A stretch of 64,000 nucleotides of DNA, taken from Tubulanus polymorphus (taxonomy: Eukaryota; Nemertea; Palaeonemertea; Tubulaniformes; Tubulanidae). The notes beneath the pieces were generated by a model. It saw only the letters and a list, made by a program, of their open reading frames with translations, made no database searches and was not told where the DNA came from. Below are positions 13,871-27,712 of this stretch, piece by piece (positions within the stretch are counted from its first letter, which is position 1; every line of letters starts with the position of its first letter). Made by a program: the position numbers and the translations under genes. The stretch spans positions 124,001 to 188,000 of the forward strand of contig NW_027437430.1 of assembly GCF_964204645.1 (NCBI RefSeq). The letters run 5' to 3'.

Positions 13871-13957
13871 ATGCGATCACCGGGAATCGAACCCGAGTTT
13901 CGCACATAGAACGCAGGCGTGCTATAGTGCGTATATGCGTAACGCTATATCCTGCAC
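13871..13957 (-). repeat. tRNA-like SINE head or tRNA pseudogene
   Basis: On the minus strand a good T-arm (TCGGG-TTCGATT-CCCGG, containing a B-box) lies about 55 nt downstream of a weak A-box-like TAGCGTTACGCA. The acceptor stem does not pair properly, so it is not called as a functional tRNA. Confidence 0.4.
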
Positions 13958-14719
13958 CATAAATAACATTTTTCATTTTTCATCGATGGATCGAGCCGGT
14001 GAAAATTTCCAGAATTGTCAGATTCTGAGTCTGCTCACACACGCACCAGAGGCAATTATATGTTATTAATCGAAAGAAATTGATGTTTCAGTCGGTGGAG
14101 TTAATTTATCAGTGTCCTATAAAGATCACATTTTGATGAATTATTACATACTAGAAGTCAATCAGCTAATTTTCTACTTCATCATGTTTTAATAGCGATA
14201 CGACGAAGCATTAGTGGCAACTAAAATGCGACAATCAGTTCAGAAGGAAATCCATTGACTATAATTTTTCGAATTTGAGAATTGTGGCCATCATTTATGG
14301 GACGTGCCGTGAAAAAATATGCTCATTTATAACAATCTTTGTATAATTGTCCTGTCAGTAGAATTCATTTATCATCTTTGATCTAGTATTATGTAACGAT
14401 GTTTGAGTTTGAAAAACTTCGATTTTGATGATGTTGATGATGATTCATGCTGTTTAGGAATGAATCGTCGGCTGAAAAATGGACTGTAATTACGAGTATT
14501 TTATATCAGAACACTCGCACTTTTCACATTCAACCTGTCAAATATCTCCCGGTGCCAATCACTTTCAATACTGTATAGAATTGCTGAATTTATTTTCTAA
14601 ATCGAAGTTAAGAAATTCTCTCAGAAGTTAACTGGAAAAATGAACAAAAGACTTGGGAAAAGTAAAGCTTTCAATAAAAAGAAGTTTGTCGTGAGCGTGT
14701 TATGAGTTGATGGATCTTA

Positions 14720-14792
14720 AGGCAGCCAGTGGAAAAATTCGATCTCGTAGCCGTCTGAGGCGATCGCCCTAACCATTCGGCCACGCTGACCG
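14720..14792 (-). repeat. tRNA-Ser/Leu-like 5' half, degenerate
   Basis: The minus strand reads GTCAGCGTGGCCGAATGG then TTAGGGCGATCGCC, a near-consensus class II tRNA D-arm with an intact A-box. The 3' half has lost a recognisable T-arm (GATCGAATTTTT where GGTTCGAATCC is expected). It is most likely a SINE head or truncated tRNA pseudogene. Confidence 0.45.
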
Positions 14793-16071
14793 GTACATAT
14801 ACCTTTAGAGGTTTCTCCACCTGACGTCACAGCACGTCAACCATAAACCATGTGACGTCGGCGAAACAAAACGTTATACCGGCCGTTCGTGTGTGACTTT
14901 TTACTTCAGATAGCGGCCTGCACTCGGCTTAAATGATACATCAGTCTTTTTATCTTGATCATTTTATTTTTACGCTGTATATTTTGGTTTCCACCAGTTT
15001 AACTTTAAGTGACAGTAGTTTGGCATCATTTCCCTTGCTCATCACATTCGAGTAGCATTACTGATGGCGCCAAGTGGACCGATTGCAAATCGACACTGAT
15101 AGCCAAGTCAAATGCAATTAGCACGATTGTTAATTACCGTCATTCCCGATGATGTCACGTGGCCGCAATCCACGTCATTTCTGGTGACAAGGTATTTTCT
15201 GGCCGGTAAACATCGTTTCTATATTTGATGTCTGAAATGTCAAAGCAAGTCTGAAAGTGCCTTGGGAAAATGGTGTATGCCTGTCGAGATCTATTTGGGA
15301 GTTTGACTACGAATAGAATGTAGTTGTCTGAGTTCATCCAGTCTGTATCTCACATCTCATGTAGTATGATTAACGATTTTTCTCTACACAATCAACATTA
15401 TTTAGGAAATTAGCAAGTCTTAGGGAAATGTTGAATTATCTTAAATTCATTTTGTATACATCCTCTGTGTGGTGGCTCATCAAACTTCAGAACTGTGTCA
15501 AAGTGATTCCGTTTCGCTCCGATGAACTTAAGTTGATACCTTTTTATGTACCATCGACGAGCATGGACAAAATCATTTTCATTTGTGTGTGCTGTCGATC
15601 GCAGTTTGACTTTCTGTTGGAAGTCATGTTTCCTCGTGAAAGATCTGTCTTCATTACTACGCTACAGGGAATCATCTGTAATGATTATAAGAGCTTTCTT
15701 AATTATACCCCTGGGTCTTATCTGGAGGTTGGTATCAGCCTACAGAATAAATAGAAGCCGCTGTCATCACCAGCAACAAGACTTTGTGATAAACTGAAAT
15801 TTGAGTTTATTCGTAATGAATTATTGCTAAATACCAAAAATAAACCTCGTGTATAATTACCCCAGTCAAATGTGTATGGATGGTGTATTTTGTATTTGTT
15901 TAGTTGGGAATGTTAAATGTATGCCGCAAAGCACTCGAGACGAGTTGTGAAATTCGCATCCCTCTCACAAAACTGATAATTATATATACTGTATGATATG
16001 ACAGTAAGAGTTCTTCACACGTCATATGTGTTTGACATGGAGTTGGTGCCAATTTATTGTCGGGGATTATT

Positions 16072-16187
16072 CACGTCAACTTGACATGAAATGTACATCA
16101 GCGCGTGATGCAAAATTGACGTGGAATAGACGTTAAGATTTTTCTCCACGTCAGATTTCGAAATACTTCAGCAAAAATTGACGTACT
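16072..16187. repeat. Cluster of inverted TTGACGTGG/CCACGTCAA motifs, including copy 2 of the 21-bp repeat
   Basis: CACGTCAACTTG (16072) is inverted as AAATTGACGTGG (about 16113-16124). CCACGTCAG (about 16146) is followed by AAATTGACGTAC (about 16177). The arrangement looks like two nested short foldbacks. The TGACGT cores also resemble bZIP sites, so a regulatory reading cannot be excluded. Confidence 0.4.
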
Positions 16188-19100
16188 GTTTGATTGGATG
16201 TACAATAGTTTCTGCCACTTGCCGGCCGTATGCAACGGCTCATTTCGGGCCCTTCGTCAAACTAGCGCGCGGCTGTAATACGCTATTTGGCAGACAAATT
16301 TTCAGAAGTCATCCACACGCACGATGGAGTACCTTTTGAAAGTCAGCAATGACTGTGCCTGTCAGAACCGTGTACTAGGCTTGGCTCCGGAGATTCTGCA
16401 TCGTTGCTGATGATAGTGCTCAAACACTTCAACCGAGTGTTCCAGTACGGCTACAGTGGACACACGGAAAGAGCAACATATGACTAAACTGAAAACTTTT
16501 TTGTCTTCGATGCTTATTAGTAGTAAAGATGGCGATCGACTGACCTAAAGTTTTTGCCCCATTTGATTTTTGATCACGGTTCGTAATTCTTGCGCGAGAG
16601 CTTTTGGAATGCCTTCGAAGCAATGTCCATGTCATTCGTGCCGAAAATATATGTCTTTTCTGAAATATTGAAATATGCAAAATGCCTTATAAACAATTTT
16701 GCAATTGATATATAGATTAGAGCATGCCAAAAACAGTTAAACAGCTGGTGAGGTATTTTTATTCCACTGCAATTTATTCATCTACTTGTTCTAGATTTTT
16801 GAAAAGAAATTTATTGCGGCAACACCATTGAAAATTCTCCGTCTGCATTGTGCGCCCTGTAAGAATGTAAATAAAGATGGATTTATGTAATTCGAACTGA
16901 CCATGTCCATAACATTGGATGCATTGTAGATGTCTGACTCCGTTACCGATTAAGAAAATGGTATCGGGTTCAAACTAATGAACATTTCCTTGTTGATATC
17001 TATGTAGGGATGATACACGCCTATCACAAAAAAAGATTGCTATTTGATATGGATGTGTGCCTTATGCCATACAATCTAGTTAATAAAAATTTTGCCCACA
17101 GATATAAAGCTAAGATTAATGACGAACTGATGATTGATGGTTGTACATCAGAAGGAGTCCCTGCTGAATGGATCTGGCTTATGTTGCTCGTATGTATCAA
17201 ATCATAAATATGCAAGCTTACATTTATATTTCTATGGCTGTAGGATTGTCATATGATCGGTATAAAAGGCAAAAAAAACGCTTGAATATTAATGTTTGTT
17301 TGTAGAAATATGAAACTCTATCTTGAGCGATCCATCAATGGTTCTGTGAATAACTAAAATAACGTGTACTACTGTTTCAGTCCTTTACAAAAGTACCAAC
17401 AGTGCCGGTAACTCTCCGCTCGAACTGAATTCATATGTTGGATGCAGAAATATCTTTTCACCTTTACTCTGAGGTGGACCAGAATTGGATTGAATCAATT
17501 TCACTGGTTTCTATAATGACAACAAATGTCCGCGGTCTCTGTGTATAAAAAACGCGCCCCAGTTGAGTACATATTGACATATGTGGAGTGTTGATTGACT
17601 GGGTATGCCATCAGAATTTTAATTAAATTTACAATAGTGAGTGATTTATATTTCGTAGCTGCCGTTAGAACAAAGAGCTAAGTTATACATTATATGATTT
17701 ATGGTGCGATTCTACCGACAAATATCTACCGATGACTGGTCTGATGAATGGTTGTGTTTGATATTGCGCGCGGATCACGCGTCGATTATGATCAACTTCT
17801 CACAAAAATCGTTAAAACTTCGCCAACTTTTTTTCTACGTCGAAATTTTGATAAATGATTTTTTGTTGTTGATCGAAACTTGACTGAAAAAGGTGCGACA
17901 GATTTTCAAATCAATACCTTTAGTTAATTCAATAAGGGGTATTTTCAGGCGAGTTGTTCAATGTCGGAGTAAGTTGAAATTTATGGAGCTATAACTCTCC
18001 CTTAGCTGCTATTTCTGTTTTGCTAGGAAGCAATAATTCACTTTAATTCGGATAGAAAACACAAACTCAAATGGCTTGTAGCCACATTAACAACCTCTAT
18101 ACCCGAAAACAGTCATTATTTCATCGCGGATTGAATAAATGTCCTTTCATGAAGAATTCATAAAAAAATATTCAAAAATTGAACCGATTGTAATTGAGTT
18201 CTGATAATGAAAAGGACAAGATGCAGAGACCATGGATTATTTTGTCGTTTTTCCTCTTCGATATAGAAGCTGATACGTACCGAGGTTCATGATGCCCTTG
18301 CACCTGGTGCACCTGTCTGTTTTTCGCATATATAGCTGATAGATCAATACTTGTCATATACATATATAATAAAATTTGTTTTATTTTGTGCGAAAATGTC
18401 ATAGTTAAATGCTGATGAAAATTTGCATCGATTTTTGAGATGGTAGCCACTCATTTCCCACGTCAGTTGTCGAATTGTTTATCACGATTCTATTTTAATC
18501 ACGTTAACTAAATGCGACTTTTCTGTACTTAACATCACACATGAGATGGTTACTAATTATGTGTAGTATGGAAATATTATAGCCTTCCAATATATTCGTC
18601 ATAGCTTGGAGGGAAAATGTGTCAAGATGGCTGCCGTGACAATATCGACACTTATTTTGCTGTCAATCATTCAGAAACAAACACTTACGTATAATACTTG
18701 TGATTGAGAAGTATTTCAGCCTTCAATTCGGTTACATTTGGTATAATGAGTAGGACAAAAAAAAACCCAAGAGCGCCACCACTCCATTACTATGCAAATG
18801 CATCGAAATGACATAAATTTCAATCATTCATCAATATATATGCCATGAGGTGTTTATTGCATTCAGACATTGATCCAACACTAAAACTAGCGGTAAATAA
18901 AACTATTGCAAAAATATGAAAATGTATTTCATCGAATAAGCCTATAAAAAAAACGCTTACTTACTTGCACTTCAAACAATGACAATTCAAATGGAGAAAT
19001 AGAAAGAAAATTGTTATAAACACTGTTATCACCTTACCGTAAAAATACATCTTTTCATTTGTCTTCTAAAGATATGAAAGGTCGTTATGAAATAAGCTAT

Positions 19101-19545
19101 TTTCAAGATCATCGATTATGTGCTGTAGTTGTATCTCAGCAGTTCACTGTTTAGGGGCCTTTTATGAGAGAAATATTGGACGTGTCGTACACAGTAACTG
19201 TTCCTCTAATTGTCAGTGTTAGGCGTCAACATGGATTAGCATTGACTTAAATATATCGTTTTAGTGCTGACATCGTTGTTAGATCAAAGTCGTAATTGCT
19301 TTGACCAAAGTCGTTATTTTGTCTTAGTAATCATGCATACCGTCACTAGTGATGACCTGCCTAAACTGTTTAACCCTTGCTCGATGTTTAGATGAGGTTG
19401 GACCTAGGGATTCTTATCGGATGGAAAATGATTACTGTATTATAGCAGACCTCTCATGTTCGCTACTAACCGAGCTATTTGTGGTGGTAAATGTCTGTTT
19501 ACACGCGTTCGAACACAACGACTGTGCCCGATGTATTTGCAATAA

Positions 19546-19579
19546 CCATGGACGTATAAACTAGAATTTACGTCCATGG
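19546..19579. repeat. Perfect 11-bp inverted repeat (hairpin)
   Basis: CCATGGACGTA at 19546-19556 is inverted exactly as TACGTCCATGG at 19569-19579, with a 12-nt loop. It lies inside tsh intron 1. Function unknown. Confidence 0.7.
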
Positions 19580-21266
19580 AATATCTTATAGATTCCCGGC
19601 TTTTGAAGATAACATTTAGATGGTTTCTCAATCGCGATCCCATTGTGACGGCCTTGCTGAGTGTCTTAGTACAGAGGCTTTAAATAACAGGTTATATCGA
19701 TTGAACGATATACACATCACTCGTTTCCTCCGTGACAAATCGCGACATACAGTTGTAGACGATAAACAGCACTTCAGGGGCTGTAAATAGATTTCAGTTG
19801 GATGGTCCCACGTTATTACATGTCATCATTTTGTTGGTTTGCCGGTTGACGATTTTAGATAGCATGTATACTGTTCTCGGGTTATCACTCGTCACGAACG
19901 GTCTTACCAACAGACAGTTCCGGTCTGAATGAACATTTGCGAGGTCATTCCTATTATTTCCATGTAAGGAAATTAATCTCGGTGAATTGGTGTTGGTTTT
20001 TTTTCAGTGCGTTGAGTTAGTTATCGGTGACTGTTCCGTTCACTGCCGCCACGGGTGACGTCTGTGGTTAGTGTGTAATCCTAAGAGGTGCGCTATAATA
20101 ACATCGTTATAAATCTGTTGTCAGCTACCTGACAGCTTGTCAGTTTCATCCATCGCGGTCTGATCCCCATATGTATACGGTTCGTATTCTCTTACCTTCC
20201 TCTTGGCGAAATGCGCATTAACTCTGTTCATTTAGTGACTAATTGGCAGTGCATTTCAATTTCATTTTATCATTCTGAAATGAATTGTATTAGTTTCATC
20301 AATTCGAAGTTGACAGTTGAAACTAAAACCAGCTTCAATATAAATTCATCAGCTAAGTAGATCTTGGTCAGTTGGCAATAGTCGGTTTCTGAATCGAGGT
20401 GATTTTCCCCTATACCTATTAAACTGGCACAATCCAGTCTGATTTACCAGGTTCCTTTTCTAATAACGAATTGGTTCTCTTCATGTATTTTTGGTAATAT
20501 TTTTATCAATGTCTTACCATAACAAACAAGGAATCGTGTTATTCATATAGCTGTTGTTAGCTGATTGTTTCTAGTGTTATGACTCTCATCACCAGAATCT
20601 TTCCGTAACTTGTTCATCAAATATGAATGAATGATTGATATTCTGTGTGTGCTGTAGCTCATATATATTTCTGTTTGTCTATCATTGCCTGAAAAATTCA
20701 CTCCTTACTAAAGTTACTCGTTCTTACATCAGCAAACCATTTGATGTATTTATGAATACGTGTTACCATTCAAAGGGGATTTTGTCGTCTTCATTTTGAA
20801 ACTCGAAAATCCCTAGATGGAAGGCGTGGATTTGTGTCTTTTTGGACGTGTTCGCGATGATCTCTGGGTTTCTAGTACGTCTATCAGAATAACTTACAAG
20901 ATTCTGACAGAAGTTGACATCTGAGCTGGCATTAACATCCGCCATATTGATTTTTGACTGAATCTGTCAGGGATTGTACTAACCCGAGCTGACAGACAAA
21001 GTGACGGCTGGATTAGGCTGCCGAGCAACTAGGCAACAGCAAAACTTACAAGTGCATACATCGCGCGCTGGTGGTGCTACAATCTCAATCTTTGCCTCCT
21101 GTGATTCTTCGCTGGCAATGCTCGTATACCTGAAGGTGTTTGCCGCTGATTCAACATTGATGAGCAACGATCATTCATTGTTTTTCCTCTGTCTCTCGTA
21201 GCGAGTGGTTGTGCGATCTTCATCAGAAACGCTGCCAGTTTCCGTCTGTATTGGTTTTCTCGTGAG

Positions 21267-21291
21267 CTGTCTGTCTGTCTGTCTGTCTCTC
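21267..21291. repeat. Short (CTGT)n tract
   Basis: About six CTGT units followed by CT-rich sequence and a TTACAG/GTAACG junction-like site at about 21308-21318. Simple repeat within tsh intron 1. Confidence 0.7.
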
Positions 21292-24200
21292 GCTCAGTGT
21301 CTCTCCGTTACAGGTAACGTGACTATCTGAACTCTAGCTAATAATAAATCACTTACTTATGCTACTTACTCGGCTATCAGTAAGCCAGAACAAGCTTTCA
21401 GTCAAAAGATTAATTTCAAGTCGACATTGAATGATACGATTTTCATAGTTTATTAACGATTATGTATAACTGATATTTCTCGTGTATTTGAATGTCTTAT
21501 GTGTTTGTTCCAACAATCACTCTACAGGTCGAATAGGTTAAACGTTTTGAAGGAATGATTTCCCAGGTTCTAAACTATACTGCAGTTTATGAAAGTCATA
21601 TAGATGTAGCAAATGAAAATAGAAAAATATAGTTTTACGAGTATGACCAAAAGCAAATATGGCAACAGGAAGCTGTAGCCGTTTAAAATGATGTTGAAAC
21701 GCGTATTGATATTTTTGTGTAAATTAAAGATATTTATCAATGCTGGGAACATGTGCGAAAAACGGGTACGGTAATTTATGTGCGCGGTCATAGAGGTTGT
21801 TTAATTCACAATACTGCAGCTGGTCTAGAATCATTGTTTGTCATTGAAACAGCCAGAGCGTGTTCAACCGCCATATTTTACACTATTTCAAAAACAAAAA
21901 TTGACACGTAGATTGTCGAGGAACGTGAATCGATTTCAATGAATTAACCGCGTAGATATTAGTTATTTATTTGAAGGAGCCGCGATAACCTGGTGTTGAA
22001 TCAGTAAACGTGAAGATTGATAGTTCTTTGAAGGACTTTGAAGGTTAATTTCATTTTGTTAAAAGTATCAGCCTTCGAAAGTAGTAGTGTTGGTCTTTTG
22101 CTTATAAGAGTTTGTGGAAACATACAGATAGAATAGAAATCATGGTTAGAGCGGTTTTCTCGTGGAACACACTATAATGACAGCAGCTGAGAGATGATAC
22201 ATGCTGTGATGACAGATGATAAGATCTGCTGGTGTCTCCTAGAATTTCCAGGGCTGTAGTTCATGTGTCCAGATATGTCCAGATTATGTCATTGATAGAA
22301 TTGTAGTTCATTAAACATATGTGGAAGATGGCGAGCATCAATTTCATCTAGATCAGTTCCGTCGTCGAGCTAATCTTCAAGAACACGCCAATACTGGGTG
22401 TTTCCTGCATTTTCTGATGTTTGAGTTTCATTTTCAATGGAAAGGAATTAATTGCTCATTTGAAATATATATATATGCATACATATATATGTATTCAAAA
22501 TCTTAATTAAAAATGTAGTAAACATATATAGATCATTATCATCTGAGGTAGACGGTATCACGATGCTTTTAGGGCATTAATTTTTAACAGCCAGTAGGGT
22601 AAATAATGATAAACTGTCTGAAATGGATCCACAATAACAATCAATCACCATGTATTGGATTCTGTACATACATATCCATTATTTTTACCCATCTGGGATT
22701 AAAACCCAATAAAATCCCTCATCTATCTTTCGTCTTAATTGCCACATAACTGCCATAATCAACTACTTAAAAATGAGATGTATAGCTTTTCGTGGGCTTA
22801 ACTCTGATAATGTGTGATGTGTTAGGTACTAGTGCGGCATATAAAGTACCCTATTTGGACGTTTCTGACATGAAGATAAATGGTATGAATAGAACAAATT
22901 TGCAGCCTTCGTAGCTCAATCAAATACTTATCTATCTAGTAGTTATTTCAGACAGAATGATAATTTGTGGCAGAAAGTTGGTAGCTTTTGTTAGTTCACC
23001 GCCCACGATGGGTAAGGGTTTCAACTTGGATATATCGAATGTCAAGTACAAGGACTACGCTGATCCTGTTACGTCAAACGCTATTTATGTCGGCTCAAAC
23101 AATTTTCTAGTCACAGTTTTCCAGTCTATTATCGTTTCTTTGTTTTGATTCATCGAGTTGAATTTGACGAATATGTTGACCATGACAATTATGAAAAAGA
23201 TCGATTTGGAATTTTGCTAAATGAGTCATTAATTCATAAATCGACGGGACTAATGATTGAAATTCATCAATGTCAGTCTGCTATTGTCATTTTGACGTGC
23301 ACCTTTTGTGTTGCCTGGGAAATTAACGATGTGAGTGATATATGGGACGTGTTTGTCTATCTGTATATATATCATACGTATATGCAGTACTGCTCGAATG
23401 AGTGCGGTGAACTCCCTGAATCAAAATTCATACGTACTTCAATGTTGTGAGCTATTCAAATTTAAGCAGATGATTTATTCGCATGGCTTTGATGCCTGAC
23501 AAACTATAGTCATTACCAAACTTTAGGGCTTGTCACAGAGTTGCTGATTTTCATGTGTATATATGCAGGTCAGCATTGCTGCATGACAAATGGAGGATAT
23601 TTCATCCATAAATAATGCCAGTGTAATAACCACGAGGAACAAAGCTGACGTGTCGTTTGTCATCCAAATCTATCATGGCTTTCGTGACTGATGGATAACC
23701 CTAATGAGCCCGGATAGGTTCACACCCCTACAGCCAACGCACATCAGGTGCCCCGTACGAGAATTTATACACCATCAGCGAATGTTTTATAGCTCATGTT
23801 ATAACTCGCCCAGCTTATAGTAAGAATGACAGCTTAATCACTCAAAGTTTATTACTGCAGTTTTTAAATATTTGCAGGTGTGTCCCAACAATCTGTCAAA
23901 AATCTAAATATTCAAATAGAGCTTTCATGAACAAGAATTTATTTGATGAATGCTGTCAGGTGGATATACGTATATGGGCTTTCGATTTCTTTACGGCTTA
24001 TGTTGTAATATATACTTGTATACTTGTAATATGCTATATTTATTTTTTATAAAAAATCCGTATGATATTAGTCACAGAAGAGGTGTGATCTGTAAAACAT
24101 GTTTGACTACCAACTTTGAACTGACTTTGTCATTGAGTCCATCCACGGAATATCCGTTACAATTCTTCCCTCCTGAAAAAAGAGGCCGCTTAGGCAGAGA

Positions 24201-27200
24201 TTATGATTAAACATAGGGTAGTTAATCATTTATTCTTGACGTGATAATTTTATCCGTGCTTTATATCCAATCGTTATCTCGCTGAATATAATGAAGGGGT
24301 ATGATATATAAGAATGATTTAAAACCCTTAATGTTAGAATGTTAAAAGTCAGAAATTAATTTCAAATTTTGTCTCCGGCAATTAGTCATGCCCTGTCAAC
24401 ATCCTCCCCAGGATGCGGATCAGCTGCTTCAGCCAAAAACGAAGATTGATAATTGCTTGAAACTTGTTTTGTGCAGGTATCGCGGAATTTATCTTCGCGA
24501 GCACGGAAACACATCAATTTTGAGATGGGATTTGACTGAGACCATTTGTAATATATTGGGTGGACACCCTCAGGGATCGTGGTGATTGATGGGGTAAAGA
24601 GAAAGTTTGATAAATTTCATTAATAAACAGATGATGCGGTAAGTTTATACTGCATAGCTGTTTTTATACTGATTGCAACACGGTTCATGTACTCGAATAA
24701 ATTCGTAGTAACGTATTAAACTTCTAGAATCTAAACACAAATATCAATCATTAGATAGCATTTTCTCGAGGGATTTTCAGCTTTCTGAGTCCGATGTGGA
24801 TATCTGAGTAGTTCATGTTTATATGTGAGTTCAGGTTCAAAGTCTAACGAATAATGTTAAAGCTGATGTACGCACAAAGAAAGCTATACAGATAGAGAGA
24901 AAGGGAGATATGGCTGTTCAGATCAGCAGGGAATAAATTAGGCAAATCTTATCGTCCTAACAGATCATATAAGTTGGGCTGATCATCCAATACTTCGATT
25001 TCCGATTTCAGAATCAAACCCCTGTTTTGTTCACGGCAGGTGTCGTGGGTTTGTAAGGGACACTCCAAAAATGTGCATAATATCAACTCAATCAATCAGA
25101 TAAAATAGAAGGACATTTCACTGTTTACAAAAATTGACGCAAAAGGTGCTTCACACAGAATGGTTCTTCATTTTCTGAAAAATGGAATGTCATATAATGA
25201 ATTTTTGCTATATGTATTTCATATTATATAATGATTCTTCCATAAATGCGCAATAGAATTTCTGATAAGTCGTGAATTTTTTTTTGGGATTGGGAAATCT
25301 AGGTCAAAGCCACGGTATTAGGATTTAATGAATAAGCAGCCGATGAATTGCCACACAGCGCGGTCTGTGAAAACGTTCATGTCCATAAACATTTTAAGAC
25401 CAATCTGGCCTGGTTTTTTTGAGCATGTTGTTCGGAAAAATGGGAGCTACTATCCTTTGAGAAGCCGCCAGGTGAAGTGGATGATGTATGATGTAGGTGG
25501 GCTGTCAATTGGCCGCTTTTATCGTTATGAGTTATGGTCTCGGCCACGCGATAATAGACAAAATCTTGAATATTGATGGATACTTTATGTCATTGATACT
25601 ATGATTTACTGCTTTTACAATCAGACACAATGTAATTTGGCTTCTGTTATCAACAATTTAGCAATATTTTGTTCAACTTAATATACCCGGAATATTGTCA
25701 TTATCAGTGCAGTGTTTGAACTGTTTTTAAAGGATCAATTCGACCGGATTCGCATAAACTGCAAACTACAGATGAGAGATAAAATTCAGACTTTTTTAGT
25801 CATAAGTTTTCGAATCAGGATTTATTCTCGCCGAGCCTTTGTATAGGCTTATTGGTGAGATCAAACCTAAGATGGCGAACCTCGTTGATGAAGGTTTGTA
25901 AATACATTTTTTTTGACAAGTGATTCGAATCTTTAAAATGAATTGAATTTACTATGTTTGTTGATGAATTGTTTTCAGTATTGTTTCTGTGCCAAACAAA
26001 TGGCGGTTACGCTCTCAAAAACTAATTTATTAAATAGCCATTAGCTGTTAATGATTAATTGTAATGATTTGTGGTAATAAGGAAAAGAATATAAATGATC
26101 GCTAATATTTCAAAGAATTAAAGCCGTGCCGTCACAAAAACTAATAATGCAATTTGTACGACTGTCTTCAATGTTAATGACTTGTCATCATTTTGCATCT
26201 GGTTGCTATCTGTAAGTCTCTTTGATGTCTCCTCGGACGCCGTTATGATGATTTGTGACGGCCTTTTGTTGTCAGTCGTTTTTCCTGAAATAATCGATGC
26301 CGATCAATCTAACAGCTGATTATTTGAAAACAACCATTTTGTTTCCAGTCATGGTACTTATTCTGTGAAGCAAAATGAAACATGCGTTTCTTTCTTTGTG
26401 TGCGTGTTCGTTCTATTATTCGATCGATCAGATTGTTGCCGCGCCCGACGCCACCACATTTGTATGATCTCTTCGAGAAAAATTGAGGCGATAGTACTAG
26501 CTAACCTGTACATCTTAAATTCAGGGCTTAGTATTTAGGGTCAAATTCAAATGATGGTCAAGCAATCAACATAAAAATAAACCACGAACTACATGTAGTT
26601 TTATCATGATGCCATTTGATGTCTAAATTATAGCTTTCAAGCCACTTCAGTATTGTAATTTGTATATTAGGCAAAAGACTTATTTGCACATCACGATGGT
26701 GAAGAATACATTTGACATGTATTCGGTTACGGGACGATTAATCAAAATTGATCTGTACCGAATGCCCCATGTAATAAAAAAGCTTTCATGTTGGCCTTTG
26801 AGGCCATAAAACCTTATGCTGACTGATGTATGTCTACATGTGTTGGGGGCACTTTCTTTGATACTATGTAAATGTGATAAAAAGAAGGTCATTATAGTAA
26901 ATTCCGTGATAAAATTTTGATGATTACTTGACTCACATATGATTTTATTATTTTCAAGTTTGTCCTATTTTTTCATCAAAGCGGCAATAGGTCTTCAATA
27001 TATGACGAATGCTGATCTAGAGAATACTTCCATTGTCAAATGTGCTTCCCAGTTTCTAAAATAGACGCCTTTGATGTTAGGGGCAATGCATCCATACGCA
27101 GTCTTATCATTCATAATTTATCAGTAATGTTCGGACAAGATTCCTTAAATTTCATGGTCATTTGTAGAGCTATACATTAATTCTTTTGCGAACTCGGATT

Positions 27201-27712
27201 ATCAGTAATCCTATTGGATTTATTTGATTGAATATGTTTTCTTGAACTGTTAAGATTCTGGTTACGTATCATTGATCTGTGAAATGTATTAGCTAGGTTT
27301 GATCATTAGTCTTATCCTGAATTTGATGATTATTCTTATTCACAGTCGGCATTCGCTGTTACCATATTCATCATCAAATCTCTAATACGTCTTTGAATAA
27401 TCTAGGTGTTGACTTAGTCTTTGAAGTATGATGTGGGAGGCGATGCTTGATAAATTGATAAAAATGTTTTAATAAGAACTGCTGGAAATCTTTCAAATAA
27501 GTTTGGAGATTATTCGATCTCCTAGTGATGTGCAACTTTGCCGAATTCATCAATTTCTCATCCAGACACATTACTAGAAATTGAAGTGTCTCATTAATTT
27601 GCGACGGAGCTTTTAGTCTAAATGAATGTTTCTGAACTTAGATAAAATTCATTCCGACAAAAGATGTTCCTGTCTTCGTCGTCTCATGATTTCGTTTTTT
27701 ATGTAATTTCAG

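Noticed and set aside
13871-13957. Functional tRNA gene
   Set aside because: T-arm and B-box are good but the acceptor stem does not pair and the A-box is weak.
14720-14792. Functional tRNA-Ser or tRNA-Leu gene
   Set aside because: Only the 5' half is intact; no T-arm or matching 3' acceptor strand.
21300-21320. Alternative first exon of tsh ending TTACAG/GTAACG
   Set aside because: A donor-like site alone; no coding or promoter evidence to support it.
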